Below, piece by piece: positions 1 through 5,704 of a DNA stretch of 12,074 nt. This DNA comes from an uncultured Subdoligranulum sp. (GTDB lineage: Bacteria > Bacillota_A > Clostridia > Oscillospirales > Ruminococcaceae), in the NCBI RefSeq assembly GCF_937890665.1, contig NZ_CALADU010000283.1, positions 1 to 12,074 on the forward strand, read 5' to 3'. A program made the translations under genes and the position numbers. Position 1 is the stretch's first letter; the number at the start of each line of letters is the position of its first letter. The notes below the pieces were generated by a model. The model was not told where the DNA came from. It saw nothing but the letters and a program-made list of their open reading frames with translations, and ran no database searches.

Positions 1-87
1 GTCGTGGTGCTGTTGGCGCTGGCGTTGGTGATCTCCTTCTTCAACATTTGGCGAAAACTGCGCAAAAAGGTGCGCGACGATTATTGA
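1..87 (+). CDS. 3' end of an unidentified membrane protein (partial)
   Basis: The first frame is open from the window edge to a TGA at 85-87 and gives 28 residues. They form a hydrophobic stretch (VVVLLALALVISFF, residues 1-14), then a basic tail (WRKLRKKVR, residues 17-25). This is how a final membrane helix with a positively charged cytoplasmic end looks. A strong terminator follows 11 nt later, which supports a real gene end. The fragment is too short to name the family. Confidence 0.6.
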   Translation, partial: VVVLLALALVISFFNIWRKLRKKVRDDY

Positions 88-98
88 TTTTTTACAGG

Positions 99-131
99 AA
101 ACCGCAGGCAAGAGTCTGCGGTTTCTTTTTT
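99..131 (+). terminator. Intrinsic terminator of the upstream gene
   Basis: A perfect 9-bp stem pairs AAACCGCAG (99-107) with CTGCGGTTT (116-124) around an 8-nt loop, followed by CTTTTTT (125-131). Its T-run runs into the -35 box of the next promoter. Confidence 0.85.
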
Positions 132-158
132 GCATTTCCCGGGACAACGTGCTATAAT
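130..158 (+). promoter_or_regulatory. Sigma-70-type promoter of the acyl-ACP thioesterase gene
   Basis: A -35 of TTGCAT (130-135), a 17-bp spacer and a consensus -10 TATAAT (153-158) place the transcript start near 165, about 40 nt before the start codon. The -35 overlaps the T-run of the preceding terminator by two bases, so the two transcription units are packed together. Confidence 0.75.
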
Positions 159-206
159 ACAAAGAATTGGCAAAAGTTACAGCTTTCCCAATAAGGAGGA
201 ATGGCT

Positions 207-944
207 ATGTCGGAACCACTTACGACATATACACAACAATACACCGTCTATCGCCATGATGGGGACCATCACGGCAATGTAAAACCCGGCGCGCTGCTGC
301 GCTACGGACAGCAGATCGCTACCATCCACGCGGAAGCGGTGGGTCTGAACGACGAGCTGTATGCAGCTACGCATACGGCGTATGTGCTGGCAAAGCAGGC
401 ACTGCAGATCGACCGTACCCCCCGCGTGGACGAGACTCTTACGGTCGTTACCCGACCGGAGCGTTGCAAGCGGGCGGTCAATAAGCGCATCACCACCTTC
501 TATGACGCTGCGGGCAAACAGGTCGCGGTACTGGACAGCCGCTGGGTACTGATCGATACCGATAAGCGGTTGATTTTGCGCAAACACCCAGAACAGTTTA
601 ACGACCAGTGGGCGCCGGATGTACCTTTTGAATTGCCCATGAAGATGACCAAGGTGGACCCCGAGGATTGCCAGCCCATGGGGGAGTGTGTGGCTACTTA
701 TTCCCGCTGCGATATGAACGGCCATATGAACAACACTCGTTATGCAGACATTCTCTGTGACGCACTGCCGTGGGAAATTTGGGAGCAAGGCGAGGTGCGG
801 AACCTGAAGATCTACTACCATCGAGAGATCCCGCGAGGGGAAGCCTTCACGCTGCTGCGTGCCCAGACCGAGGAAAAACAGTATTATTTCTGCGGTTTGC
901 GAGAGGAAAAGTCTGCTTTTGAAGCAAGCATCACCTTTGCATAA
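207..944 (+). CDS. Acyl-ACP thioesterase (FatA/FatB-like, two hotdog folds)
   Basis: The 245-residue product fits the bacterial acyl-ACP thioesterase family (Acyl-ACP_TE), soluble enzymes that release fatty acids from acyl carrier protein in the cytoplasm. The N-terminal half (YTVYRHDGDHHGNVKPG onward) is the first hotdog domain. The second carries the signature DMNGHMNN at residues 169-176, where plant FatA/FatB enzymes have the catalytic Asn and His (here N171 and H173). I chose the ATG at 207 and not the in-frame ATG at 201, because the Shine-Dalgarno AAGGAGGA (193-200) touches 201 but lies 6 nt from 207. The gene is monocistronic, with its own promoter and terminator. Chain-length preference cannot be read from the sequence; in gut clostridia such enzymes may help make free or branched fatty acids (inference). 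Confidence 0.88.
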   Translation: MSEPLTTYTQQYTVYRHDGDHHGNVKPGALLRYGQQIATIHAEAVGLNDELYAATHTAYVLAKQALQIDRTPRVDETLTVVTRPERCKRAVNKRITTFYDAAGKQVAVLDSRWVLIDTDKRLILRKHPEQFNDQWAPDVPFELPMKMTKVDPEDCQPMGECVATYSRCDMNGHMNNTRYADILCDALPWEIWEQGEVRNLKIYYHREIPRGEAFTLLRAQTEEKQYYFCGLREEKSAFEASITFA

Positions 945-964
945 CTGGTAACAGAAAAGTGACA

Positions 965-1002
965 AGCCTTTTCCCGTTTGTTCGGGGAAAGGCTGTTTTT
1001 GT
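965..1002 (+). terminator. Intrinsic terminator of the thioesterase gene
   Basis: A 12-bp stem pairs AGCCTTTTCCCG (965-976) with CGGGGAAAGGCT (983-994). It has one G-U pair and a 6-nt loop, and is followed by GTTTTTGTT. It starts 20 nt after the thioesterase stop codon. Confidence 0.88.
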
Positions 1003-1146
1003 TGTACCCTTTTCAGTGGCTTTGGGACAGCTTTTTTTCTTTCGTTATACGGGTAAAAAGAACATGTAATCGAAGAAAAGGGGAGAGCATGGGGCGAAGA
1101 ACGGCCGAGGCTGGTACAGATGTAAACATTTTAAGAAATTGGCCAG

Positions 1147-1187
1147 TTACAAATTATTTTGTCCAGAGTGACAAGTTATTTTGTCCA
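1147..1187 (+). repeat. Doubled terminal motif, left end of the element
   Basis: Two 19-bp direct copies, TTACAAATTATTTTGTCCA (1147-1165) and TGACAAGTTATTTTGTCCA (1169-1187), lie 22 bp apart start to start. They are probably transposase binding sites. Confidence 0.75.
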
Positions 1188-1658
1188 CGTTGCAACCGGA
1201 TAGAGAATTTGGGAAGAATTCAGGGCAACATGAAGAAATGATGTCACAAAGGAGGAGATAATCTGTATCTGACCAATTCAGAAGGGGGTATATTTGATTT
1301 GAGAAAGGTAGGGGGGAGGAGAATCGAGAACCTTTCTGAGAGTATTTTTGCATCTCTGCAGTTGCGGGCAGATGGGTGATTGCCAAGGAGCTCGGCTGCA
1401 GGAGAGGATTTATAGGAGAAAAGAATAGAAATCAGCACCAGAAATGCTGTATTCCGCAGCTGTTGCGGTCTGCCGGCCGTTGCAAGTCGGGTCAAAACGA
1501 GAGAACTTACACGGTCGGGAACCCGGAAAGCGCGGTACAAAACAGAAGAAAAAACAGGGGAATTAGGTGAAGGGGAACCCGGAAGCGCTTCTTATGGAAC
1601 TTTGTCTCCGGCCCTGAAATCCCTTTTTGCAAAATCAAGGAAACCATCAGAGCTAAAT

Positions 1659-1709
1659 TGGACAAAATAAATTGTCATTTCTGGCGTTTTTGGACAAAAT
1701 AAAGTGTCA
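1659..1709 (-). repeat. Doubled terminal motif, right end of the element
   Basis: Two copies of the same 19-bp motif in the opposite orientation, TGGACAAAATAAATTGTCA (1659-1677) and TGGACAAAATAAAGTGTCA (1691-1709), lie 32 bp apart. The spacing differs from the left end (22 bp), as is common in elements with paired binding sites at each end. Confidence 0.75.
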
Positions 1710-1720
1710 CTTTCCAGAAA

Positions 1721-1840
1721 TTACAAAATATTAACAATTCCCTCTTGACATTCGGTGACAAAAAGGTTACAATTTACTTGCAAGCTAAGCAACACCCCAA
1801 GGTTGCGAAGCCCCAAAAATGTTATTCTCATATTTTTCAT
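1721..1840 (-). CDS. Possible 39-residue small protein antisense to the small RNA
   Basis: On the - strand, AAAGGAGGAG (about 1849-1858) stands 8-10 nt before an ATG at 1840 that opens a 39-codon frame. The frame begins MKNMRITFLGLRNLGVLLSL and ends at a TAA (1723-1721) on the edge of the mobile element. The peptide is basic at its start and moderately hydrophobic in the middle. I recognise no family. The good ribosome site is the main support. Against it, no clear - strand promoter is visible, and the same DNA is spanned by a + strand promoter/terminator unit. It could be a small toxin-like peptide under antisense RNA control, or a chance frame. Confidence 0.25.
   Translation of the reverse strand: MKNMRITFLGLRNLGVLLSLQVNCNLFVTECQEGIVNIL
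1745..1773 (+). promoter_or_regulatory. Strong promoter of a short non-coding transcript
   Basis: A consensus -35 TTGACA (1745-1750) and -10 TACAAT (1768-1773) are 17 bp apart. No ribosome site with a usable start codon follows before the terminator at 1864, so the promoter appears to serve a small RNA. It lies 29 bp outside the mobile element. Confidence 0.68.
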
Positions 1841-1903
1841 GTGTTCTTCTCCTCCTTTCTTTGGAACCCCCGCCCAACCCTCAGGGCGGGGGGTTCTTTT
1901 TTT
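1780..1903 (+). ncRNA. Putative small RNA of about 125 nt
   Basis: The unit is bounded by a near-consensus promoter (1745-1773) and a strong terminator hairpin ending in a T-run (1864-1911), with no credible + strand coding frame between. The predicted RNA starts near 1780. It can form a small hairpin around GCAAC/GTTGC (about 1789-1808) and has a long unpaired pyrimidine stretch, TTCTTCTCCTCCTTTCTTT (1844-1862), complementary to Shine-Dalgarno sequences. In Firmicutes, several regulatory RNAs act on mRNAs through such C/U-rich single-stranded stretches. It is also fully antisense to the 39-codon - strand frame and its ribosome site. The exact start and any targets are inferred, and it matches no RNA family I recognise. 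Confidence 0.5.
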
Positions 1904-1911
1904 GTTTTTTT
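1864..1911 (+). terminator. Strong intrinsic terminator of the small RNA unit
   Basis: GAACCCCCGCCC (1864-1875) pairs with GGGCGGGGGGTTC (1884-1896), with one bulged G and an 8-nt loop. TTTTTTTGTTTTTTT follows. The - strand side lacks a comparable T-run, so the hairpin works in the + direction. Confidence 0.85.
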
Positions 1912-1931
1912 GGCAAAATGCGACTAGACTA

Positions 1932-1969
1932 TTGAAAAATATAATATTATATGCTATATAATATATAGC
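1932..1969 (+). promoter_or_regulatory. padR promoter with overlapping palindromic operator
   Basis: TTGAAA (1932-1937), a 17-bp spacer ending in TGC, and TATATA (1955-1960) make an extended -10 promoter. A TATAAT at 1957-1962 is an alternative -10. A perfect dyad GCTATATA-A-TATATAGC (1953-1969) covers the -10. Such an AT-rich palindrome over the promoter of a padR gene fits autorepression by the PadR dimer (inference from family behaviour). A short GGGG/CCCC stem (around 1999-2010) and the ribosome site AAAGGAGGT (about 2024-2031) complete the leader. Confidence 0.6.
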
Positions 1970-2037
1970 GTGATACATCATTCACCCTTTTTAGGAATGG
2001 GGCAATCCCCTACGGCAAAGGCAAAGGAGGTCTGCGC

Positions 2038-2358
2038 ATGGCAATCAATACGGGAGCGGCGCTGCTGGACGCCATTGTGCTGGCCGTTGTAGCGCGGGAA
2101 CCGAACGGAACCTACGGCTACAAGATCACACAGGAGGTCCGGCAAGTCTTGGACCTTTCGGAGTCTACCTTGTATCCAGTACTACGCCGCCTGCAAAAGG
2201 ACGGTTGCCTGACAGTACGGGACGAAGCATACAATGGCCGCAATCGCCGCTACTATGAGGTGACAGCCGACGGACGCAGACGGCTGGAACAGTTTCAGTC
2301 GGAATGGGATGCGTACACCAGTCAGATCAACAAATTGTTTAAGGGGGAACTGTCATGA
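2038..2358 (+). CDS. PadR-family transcriptional regulator
   Basis: The 106-residue protein is a typical short PadR regulator: a winged helix with little more than a dimerising C-terminal helix. Family hallmarks are TYGYKITQEV (residues 24-33), the recognition region SESTLYPVLRRLQKDGCL (residues about 41-58), the wing YNGRNRRYYEVTADG (about 64-78) and the last helix. The ATG at 2038 has AAAGGAGGT 6-7 nt upstream. The stop overlaps the next start by 4 nt (ATGA, 2355-2358), so regulator and membrane protein are translationally coupled. PadR proteins usually repress their own operon, here through the dyad at 1953-1969. The effector is unknown; the partner protein may supply the signal. Confidence 0.92.
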   Translation: MAINTGAALLDAIVLAVVAREPNGTYGYKITQEVRQVLDLSESTLYPVLRRLQKDGCLTVRDEAYNGRNRRYYEVTADGRRRLEQFQSEWDAYTSQINKLFKGELS

Positions 2359-3548
2359 GGAAGTATGCCTATCTGGCCCAACTGGAGGAGTTGCTGGCAG
2401 CATTGCCGCCCCAAGAGCGGCAGGATGCGCTGAACTATTACGAAGAATACTTTGATGCTGCCGGCAACGAGAACGAGGAAAAGACGGCAAAAGAGTTGGG
2501 AGATCCCGCCACAGTTGCCCGCAAAATTTTGGAGGAAGAAGGGGCGGTTGAGACAGAGGGAGCGGCGCAGGTAGCGGCTGCGCCACCCCAGCGGAAAGAA
2601 TCGCCGGAACCGATGACGCAGCCGGAAGGCCCAGAACCGCCGGCGCTGGAGAACCCGGAGCAATACCCCACAAGCGGCGTGCCCTCCTATGATGGAAAAA
2701 CGCCGAACCGCAAAGGGCCGCGCCTGTGGCTGATTTTCTGGTTGGTAGTGATTTTGGCACTGGTTGTTCAGATCAGCGTACTGCTGCTGAACGTGTCCGG
2801 CTTGGGCGGCTCCAGTGCCTCGACGACTGCGTCGGTAGAATATGCGGCAAGTGAGCCGGTTCCTTCTACTGCCTTGACACAAGAAAAACCACGCCCCACT
2901 GACGCCAACGGAAGCAGCGAAGGTGCGCTTACTTACAGCAGTGCGCTGGATGCCCCCGGAAAAGGAAAACTGTTTATCAACATGATCTGTGGCAATCTTG
3001 TACTGCGAACTGGGGAAGAAGCATCGGTACAGGTGTGCAATGCGGATGCAAGCGAAGAAATCAGCTATAACCAGACGGTGGACTACGGATATACCTTTGT
3101 GTGCAATAGCACCGCCCCTGACACACAGGTAACCATCACACTGCCACCGCAGGCTTTTCACAGTGTGGAAGTAATGATCAGTACCAACGGAACCATTGAT
3201 TTGGGGGATCTGCAGATCAACCAGATCGATGCCTTCACGGCTGATGGTGTGATTCGATCCGGTGTTTTGCAGACGGCGAAGCTGAACGTTCAGACGGGGA
3301 GTGGGGATATCCGGCTGGATAAAATTGCAGACAACGCCGATTACGAAACGACCGATGTATCTTTACAGGCTCTGCACGGTTCTGTGTCGGCCAATTTCAG
3401 TGCGCCGCGCGACCAATGGAAAGCGGTGATCACCGCACAGGAAGGAATCAGCGAAACGCTGGCAAATGACCAGAAAAGTGAGGACGCCCCGCGTACTTTG
3501 GAGGTTTTGGCGGAAGGAACAGCCGATTTGCAATACGGTGTGCAGTGA
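2355..3548 (+). CDS. Single-span membrane protein: HAAS/DUF1700-like domain plus DUF4097-like outer domain
   Basis: The 397-residue product has three parts. Residues 1-65 are helical, with the HAAS/DUF1700 pattern ALPPQERQDALNYYEEYF followed by KELGDPATVARKIL; this family is regularly encoded next to PadR genes. Residues 66-122 are a Pro/Glu-rich linker. Residues 124-145 (LWLIFWLVVILALVVQISVL) are one membrane helix. The rest is a Ser/Thr-rich stalk and then an outer domain of short beta repeats with alternating turns (DLGDLQINQI, LNVQTGSGDIRLDKI), typical of DUF4097-like beta-solenoid or adhesin-like domains. The likely topology is N-terminus inside and C-terminus outside. Inference: the outer domain senses the envelope and the inner helical domain affects the co-encoded PadR. 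There are no catalytic motifs. No classical terminator follows, only an inverted repeat at 3551-3587. Confidence 0.85.
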   Translation: MRKYAYLAQLEELLAALPPQERQDALNYYEEYFDAAGNENEEKTAKELGDPATVARKILEEEGAVETEGAAQVAAAPPQRKESPEPMTQPEGPEPPALENPEQYPTSGVPSYDGKTPNRKGPRLWLIFWLVVILALVVQISVLLLNVSGLGGSSASTTASVEYAASEPVPSTALTQEKPRPTDANGSSEGALTYSSALDAPGKGKLFINMICGNLVLRTGEEASVQVCNADASEEISYNQTVDYGYTFVCNSTAPDTQVTITLPPQAFHSVEVMISTNGTIDLGDLQINQIDAFTADGVIRSGVLQTAKLNVQTGSGDIRLDKIADNADYETTDVSLQALHGSVSANFSAPRDQWKAVITAQEGISETLANDQKSEDAPRTLEVLAEGTADLQYGVQ

Positions 3549-3550
3549 GC

Positions 3551-3587
3551 CATTTTTGGATTATATCAAACACATCAACCAAAAATG
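3551..3587 (+). repeat. Inverted repeat after the PadR/HAAS operon
   Basis: CATTTTTGG (3551-3559) and CCAAAAATG (3579-3587) form a perfect 9-bp AT-rich stem with a 19-nt loop. There is no T-run, so it is a poor factor-independent terminator. It may instead protect the mRNA 3' end. Confidence 0.4.
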
Positions 3588-3614
3588 AACAAATGAAATT
3601 GTGCAAAACGACGG

Positions 3615-3643
3615 TTGACATCACTGCTTCAATCTGGTAAAGT
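3615..3643 (+). promoter_or_regulatory. leu operon promoter
   Basis: TTGACA (3615-3620), a 17-bp spacer ending in TGG, and TAAAGT (3638-3643) form a sigma-70 promoter with an extended -10. Transcription should begin near 3650, giving a leader of about 360 nt before leuA. An inverted repeat brackets the -10: CATCACTGCTTCAAT (3619-3633) against ATTGAA (3650-3655) and GCAGTGATG (3660-3668). The right arm carries four extra bases. Confidence 0.78.
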
Positions 3644-3649
3644 AATCGT

Positions 3650-3962
3650 ATTGAAAAATGCAGTGATGGGGAGAAAGCAATTCCCAGTCCGCTTCAGAGA
3701 GCCGCCGGTAGGTGCAAGGCGGTGCGGCAGGTTTTGCGTCACTGGCCCCGGAGCAGCCGCGTTGATGGTCTTTGGACTGTAGGTGCGGACGGAACCTGAC
3801 CGTTATCATACAGGCGCGATTCGCCCTTTATTTTATCGGGCCGATCGTACAGAGCGGCCGTTTCAAGGAAGGAAACGGCAATGAGAGTGGTACCGCGGGT
3901 ACAGCAATTTGCATTTGCTCCCGTCTCTCAAAGGCAAACGCCTTTGAGGGACGGTTTTTTCT
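3650..3962 (+). promoter_or_regulatory. Leucine T-box riboswitch (transcription-attenuation leader of leuA)
   Basis: T-box leaders read the charging state of a tRNA and let transcription continue when it is uncharged. Stem I has a base helix GGGG (3668-3671)/CCCC (3746-3749), the AGAGAG motif (3696-3701) and a distal stem-loop CCGCC...GGCGG with the usual GGTAGGTGCAAGG loop (about 3702-3719). Directly before CCCC is CTG (3742-3744), then the usual purine (G3745), so the specifier is the leucine codon CUG. The T-box itself is GAGAGTGGTACCGCGGG (3883-3899). Its TGGT (3888-3891) can pair with the ACCA end of tRNA-Leu. The terminator is at 3921-3960. The leucine call agrees with the downstream leuACDB genes. 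The start is approximate (promoter-based). Confidence 0.93.
3921..3960 (+). terminator. T-box-controlled terminator
   Basis: A 14-bp stem pairs CCGTCTCTCAAAGG (3921-3934) with CCTTTGAGGGACGG (3941-3954) with one G-U pair and a 6-nt loop. Six Ts follow (3955-3960). This is the OFF structure that forms when tRNA-Leu is charged. Confidence 0.9.
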
Positions 3963-4004
3963 TGCCTCCTTCAAGGGCACCCAAAACCTTGAAGGAGGCA
4001 TTTT
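3963..4004 (+). promoter_or_regulatory. Second hairpin hiding the leuA ribosome site
   Basis: TGCCTCCTTCAAGG (3963-3976) and CCTTGAAGGAGGCA (3987-4000) are perfect 14-bp complements around a 10-nt loop, with TTTT behind (4001-4004). The right arm contains GAAGGAGG (3991-3998), the only good Shine-Dalgarno for leuA, so folding would block ribosome entry. The hairpin starts only 3 nt after the T-box terminator's T-run. It may be a translational gate or a second, weaker terminator. No pairing with the T-box core is evident. Confidence 0.65.
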
Positions 4005-4007
4005 GTT

Positions 4008-5675
4008 ATGATGGACGCAACGAAGTACGCAGTAGGGTATTATCCGCCGCCGGTAGAGCCGGGCCACGTGTTCCAGTGGACGCAGAAAGACCACATCGAA
4101 AAGGCACCCGCTTGGTGCAGTGTCGACTTGCGGGACGGCAACCAGAGTTTGATCGTGCCCATGAGTCTGGAAGAAAAGCTGGAATTTTACGATATGCTGG
4201 TGAAGATCGGCTTCAAGGAGATTGAGGTGGGTTTCCCGGCAGCCAGCGAGACCGAATATGAATTCCTGCGTAAGCTGATCGAGGAAAACCGCGTACCTTC
4301 CGATGTGACCCTGCAGGTACTGACCCAGTGCCGGGATCATATCATCCGCAAGACCTTTGAGGCCGTCAAGGGTGCCCCCCGTGCCATCATCCATTTTTAT
4401 AACTCCACCAGTGTGGCCCAGCGGGAGCAGGTTTTCAAAAAATCTAAGGAAGAGATCAAGCAGATCGCCGTGGACGGTGCCAAGCTGGTCAAGCAGCTCA
4501 GCGAAGAGTACGAGGGAAACTTCCTGTTTGAGTACAGCCCCGAGAGTTTTACCGGTACCGAGCCGGAGTACGCTGTGGAGGTCTGCAACGCCGTGCTGGA
4601 TGTGATGCAGCCCACGCCGGATCGCCCCATGATCATCAATCTGCCGGTTACGGTAGAGATGAGCATGCCCCACATCTACGCCAATCAGATCGAGTGGTGC
4701 TCCAACCATCTGAAATATCGGGACAGCGTCATCCTCTCCACCCATCCGCATAACGACCGTGGTTGCGGCGTGGCAGATGCAGAGTTGGCAGTGCTGGCAG
4801 GCGCTCAGCGCATCGAATGCTGTCTGTTCGGCAACGGCGAGCGCACCGGTAACGTGGATGCCATCACGTTGGCCATGAATATGTACAGCCACGGTGTGGA
4901 TCCCCATCTGGATTTCAGCGATATGCCTGCCATCTGCGAAGTATATGAGCGGGTCACCCGCATGCACGTCTATGAGCGCACGCCCTATGCCGGCAGCCTT
5001 GTCTTTGCGGCTTTCAGCGGCAGCCATCAGGACGCCATTGCCAAGGGTATGACTTGGCGCAAGGAGAAGGGCGAACATCGCTGGACCTGCCCCTATATTC
5101 CGGTGGATCCCCACGACATTGGCCGTACCTACGATGCCGATGTAATTCGCATCAATTCCCAGAGCGGCAAGGGCGGGATCGGCTTCCTGCTGCAGCAGAA
5201 TTACGGCTACAATCCGCCGCCCAAAATGCGGGAAGATTTGGGATACCGCGTCAAGGAAGTCAGCGACCACGAGCATCGTGAACTGGGCGTCAAGGAAGTG
5301 CTCTACGTCTTTGAGAGCAGCTACCTCAACCACAACACGCCGTTCAATGTCACGGAATCCCACTTCGTGCAGAATTCCGACCATACAATCACCGCCAATA
5401 TCAAGATTTCGGTGAATGGGCAAGTCACGGAATGTTCTGCCACCGGCAACGGCCGTCTGGATGCCGTGGCCACCGCCATCGAAAAACAGACCGGCATGCA
5501 TTTCACGTTGGTGCATTACAGCGAGCACGCGCTGGACTCCGATACCGATTCCCGCGCCTGCTCCTATGTGGGCCTGAAATGGGCCTCCGGAGAGGAAACC
5601 TGGGGCTGCGGCACCCATACCGACATTATCGTGGCCGGTATCCGTGCGCTGGTCAGTGCTATCAATAACAAATAA
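4008..5675 (+). CDS. leuA: 2-isopropylmalate synthase (long, LeuA type 2)
   Basis: This enzyme condenses acetyl-CoA with 2-oxoisovalerate to 2-isopropylmalate, the committed step of leucine synthesis. At 555 residues it has the layout of the actinobacterial/fungal-type enzyme. A TIM barrel carries the metal/catalytic motif DLRDGNQ (residues 40-46) and the metal-binding HPHND (246-250), followed by [12 protein letters not shown] (about 276-287). A linker and a C-terminal regulatory domain (about 410-555) follow, normally the site of leucine feedback inhibition. Two adjacent ATGs (4008, 4011) lie 9 and 12 nt after the GGAGG at 3994-3998; either could be used. It is the first gene of the leu operon, under the T-box leader, and leuC follows after 29 nt. 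Confidence 0.96.
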   Translation: MMDATKYAVGYYPPPVEPGHVFQWTQKDHIEKAPAWCSVDLRDGNQSLIVPMSLEEKLEFYDMLVKIGFKEIEVGFPAASETEYEFLRKLIEENRVPSDVTLQVLTQCRDHIIRKTFEAVKGAPRAIIHFYNSTSVAQREQVFKKSKEEIKQIAVDGAKLVKQLSEEYEGNFLFEYSPESFTGTEPEYAVEVCNAVLDVMQPTPDRPMIINLPVTVEMSMPHIYANQIEWCSNHLKYRDSVILSTHPHNDRGCGVADAELAVLAGAQRIECCLFGNGERTGNVDAITLAMNMYSHGVDPHLDFSDMPAICEVYERVTRMHVYERTPYAGSLVFAAFSGSHQDAIAKGMTWRKEKGEHRWTCPYIPVDPHDIGRTYDADVIRINSQSGKGGIGFLLQQNYGYNPPPKMREDLGYRVKEVSDHEHRELGVKEVLYVFESSYLNHNTPFNVTESHFVQNSDHTITANIKISVNGQVTECSATGNGRLDAVATAIEKQTGMHFTLVHYSEHALDSDTDSRACSYVGLKWASGEETWGCGTHTDIIVAGIRALVSAINNK

Positions 5676-5704
5676 GATTTGTACAAGGGAAAGGAGCCGC
5701 CATC

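Larger units (their letters stand above)
1140..1716. mobile_element. 577-bp non-autonomous insertion element (IS21-like ends, no transposase)
   Basis: The left end TGGCCAGTTACAAATTATTT... (1140-1165) and the reverse complement of the right end (1691-1716) match at about 21 of 26 positions, so the element begins TGG and ends CCA. The pentamer GAAAT directly flanks it on both sides (1135-1139 and 1717-1721), as expected for a target-site duplication. Each end also carries a second inward copy of the motif TGACAnnTTATTTTGTCCA (1169-1187 at left; inverted at 1659-1677 at right). IS21-family elements have such multiple end repeats and TG...CA termini, so IS21 is my best guess for the mobilising transposase. 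Inside there is no intact transposase, only frames of under 100 codons. It is therefore a MITE-like or internally deleted copy. A direct repeat inside (GGGAACCCGGAAAGCGC at 1517-1533; a near copy at 1573-1588) is unexplained. Confidence 0.72.

Noticed and set aside
201..206. ATG at 201 as the thioesterase start
   Set aside because: It directly abuts AAGGAGGA and leaves no spacing for the ribosome. The ATG at 207 has a normal 6-nt gap.
177..965. A 262-codon - strand frame over the thioesterase gene
   Set aside because: The + strand gene has a promoter, a ribosome site, family motifs and a terminator. The reverse frame has none of these.
978..1241. An 87-codon + strand frame after the thioesterase terminator
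   Set aside because: It starts inside the terminator hairpin, runs into the end of the mobile element, and has no ribosome site or recognisable domain.
1376..1570. Possible transposase (IstA helix-turn-helix) remnant starting VIAKELGC inside the mobile element
   Set aside because: Only about eight residues resemble the helix-turn-helix pattern, the frame upstream is stopped at 1337-1339, and nothing after it looks like a DDE transposase. It is too weak to call.
2322..3161. A 279-codon - strand frame across the HAAS membrane-protein gene
   Set aside because: The + strand product has coherent domains, a TM helix and translational coupling to padR. The reverse frame is Arg/Cys-rich without domains.
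3619..3668. The leu promoter inverted repeat as an invertible (phase-variable) promoter
   Set aside because: The arms are unequal and enclose only the -10 region. No recombinase gene is in the window, and known invertible promoters are usually 100 bp or more between arms.
3828..5618. A 596-codon frame on the - strand opposite leuA
   Set aside because: It is the antisense shadow of a clearly conserved leuA with all catalytic motifs. It has no ribosome site and no recognisable domain, and its low-complexity His/Gly/Ile-rich text is typical of antisense frames.
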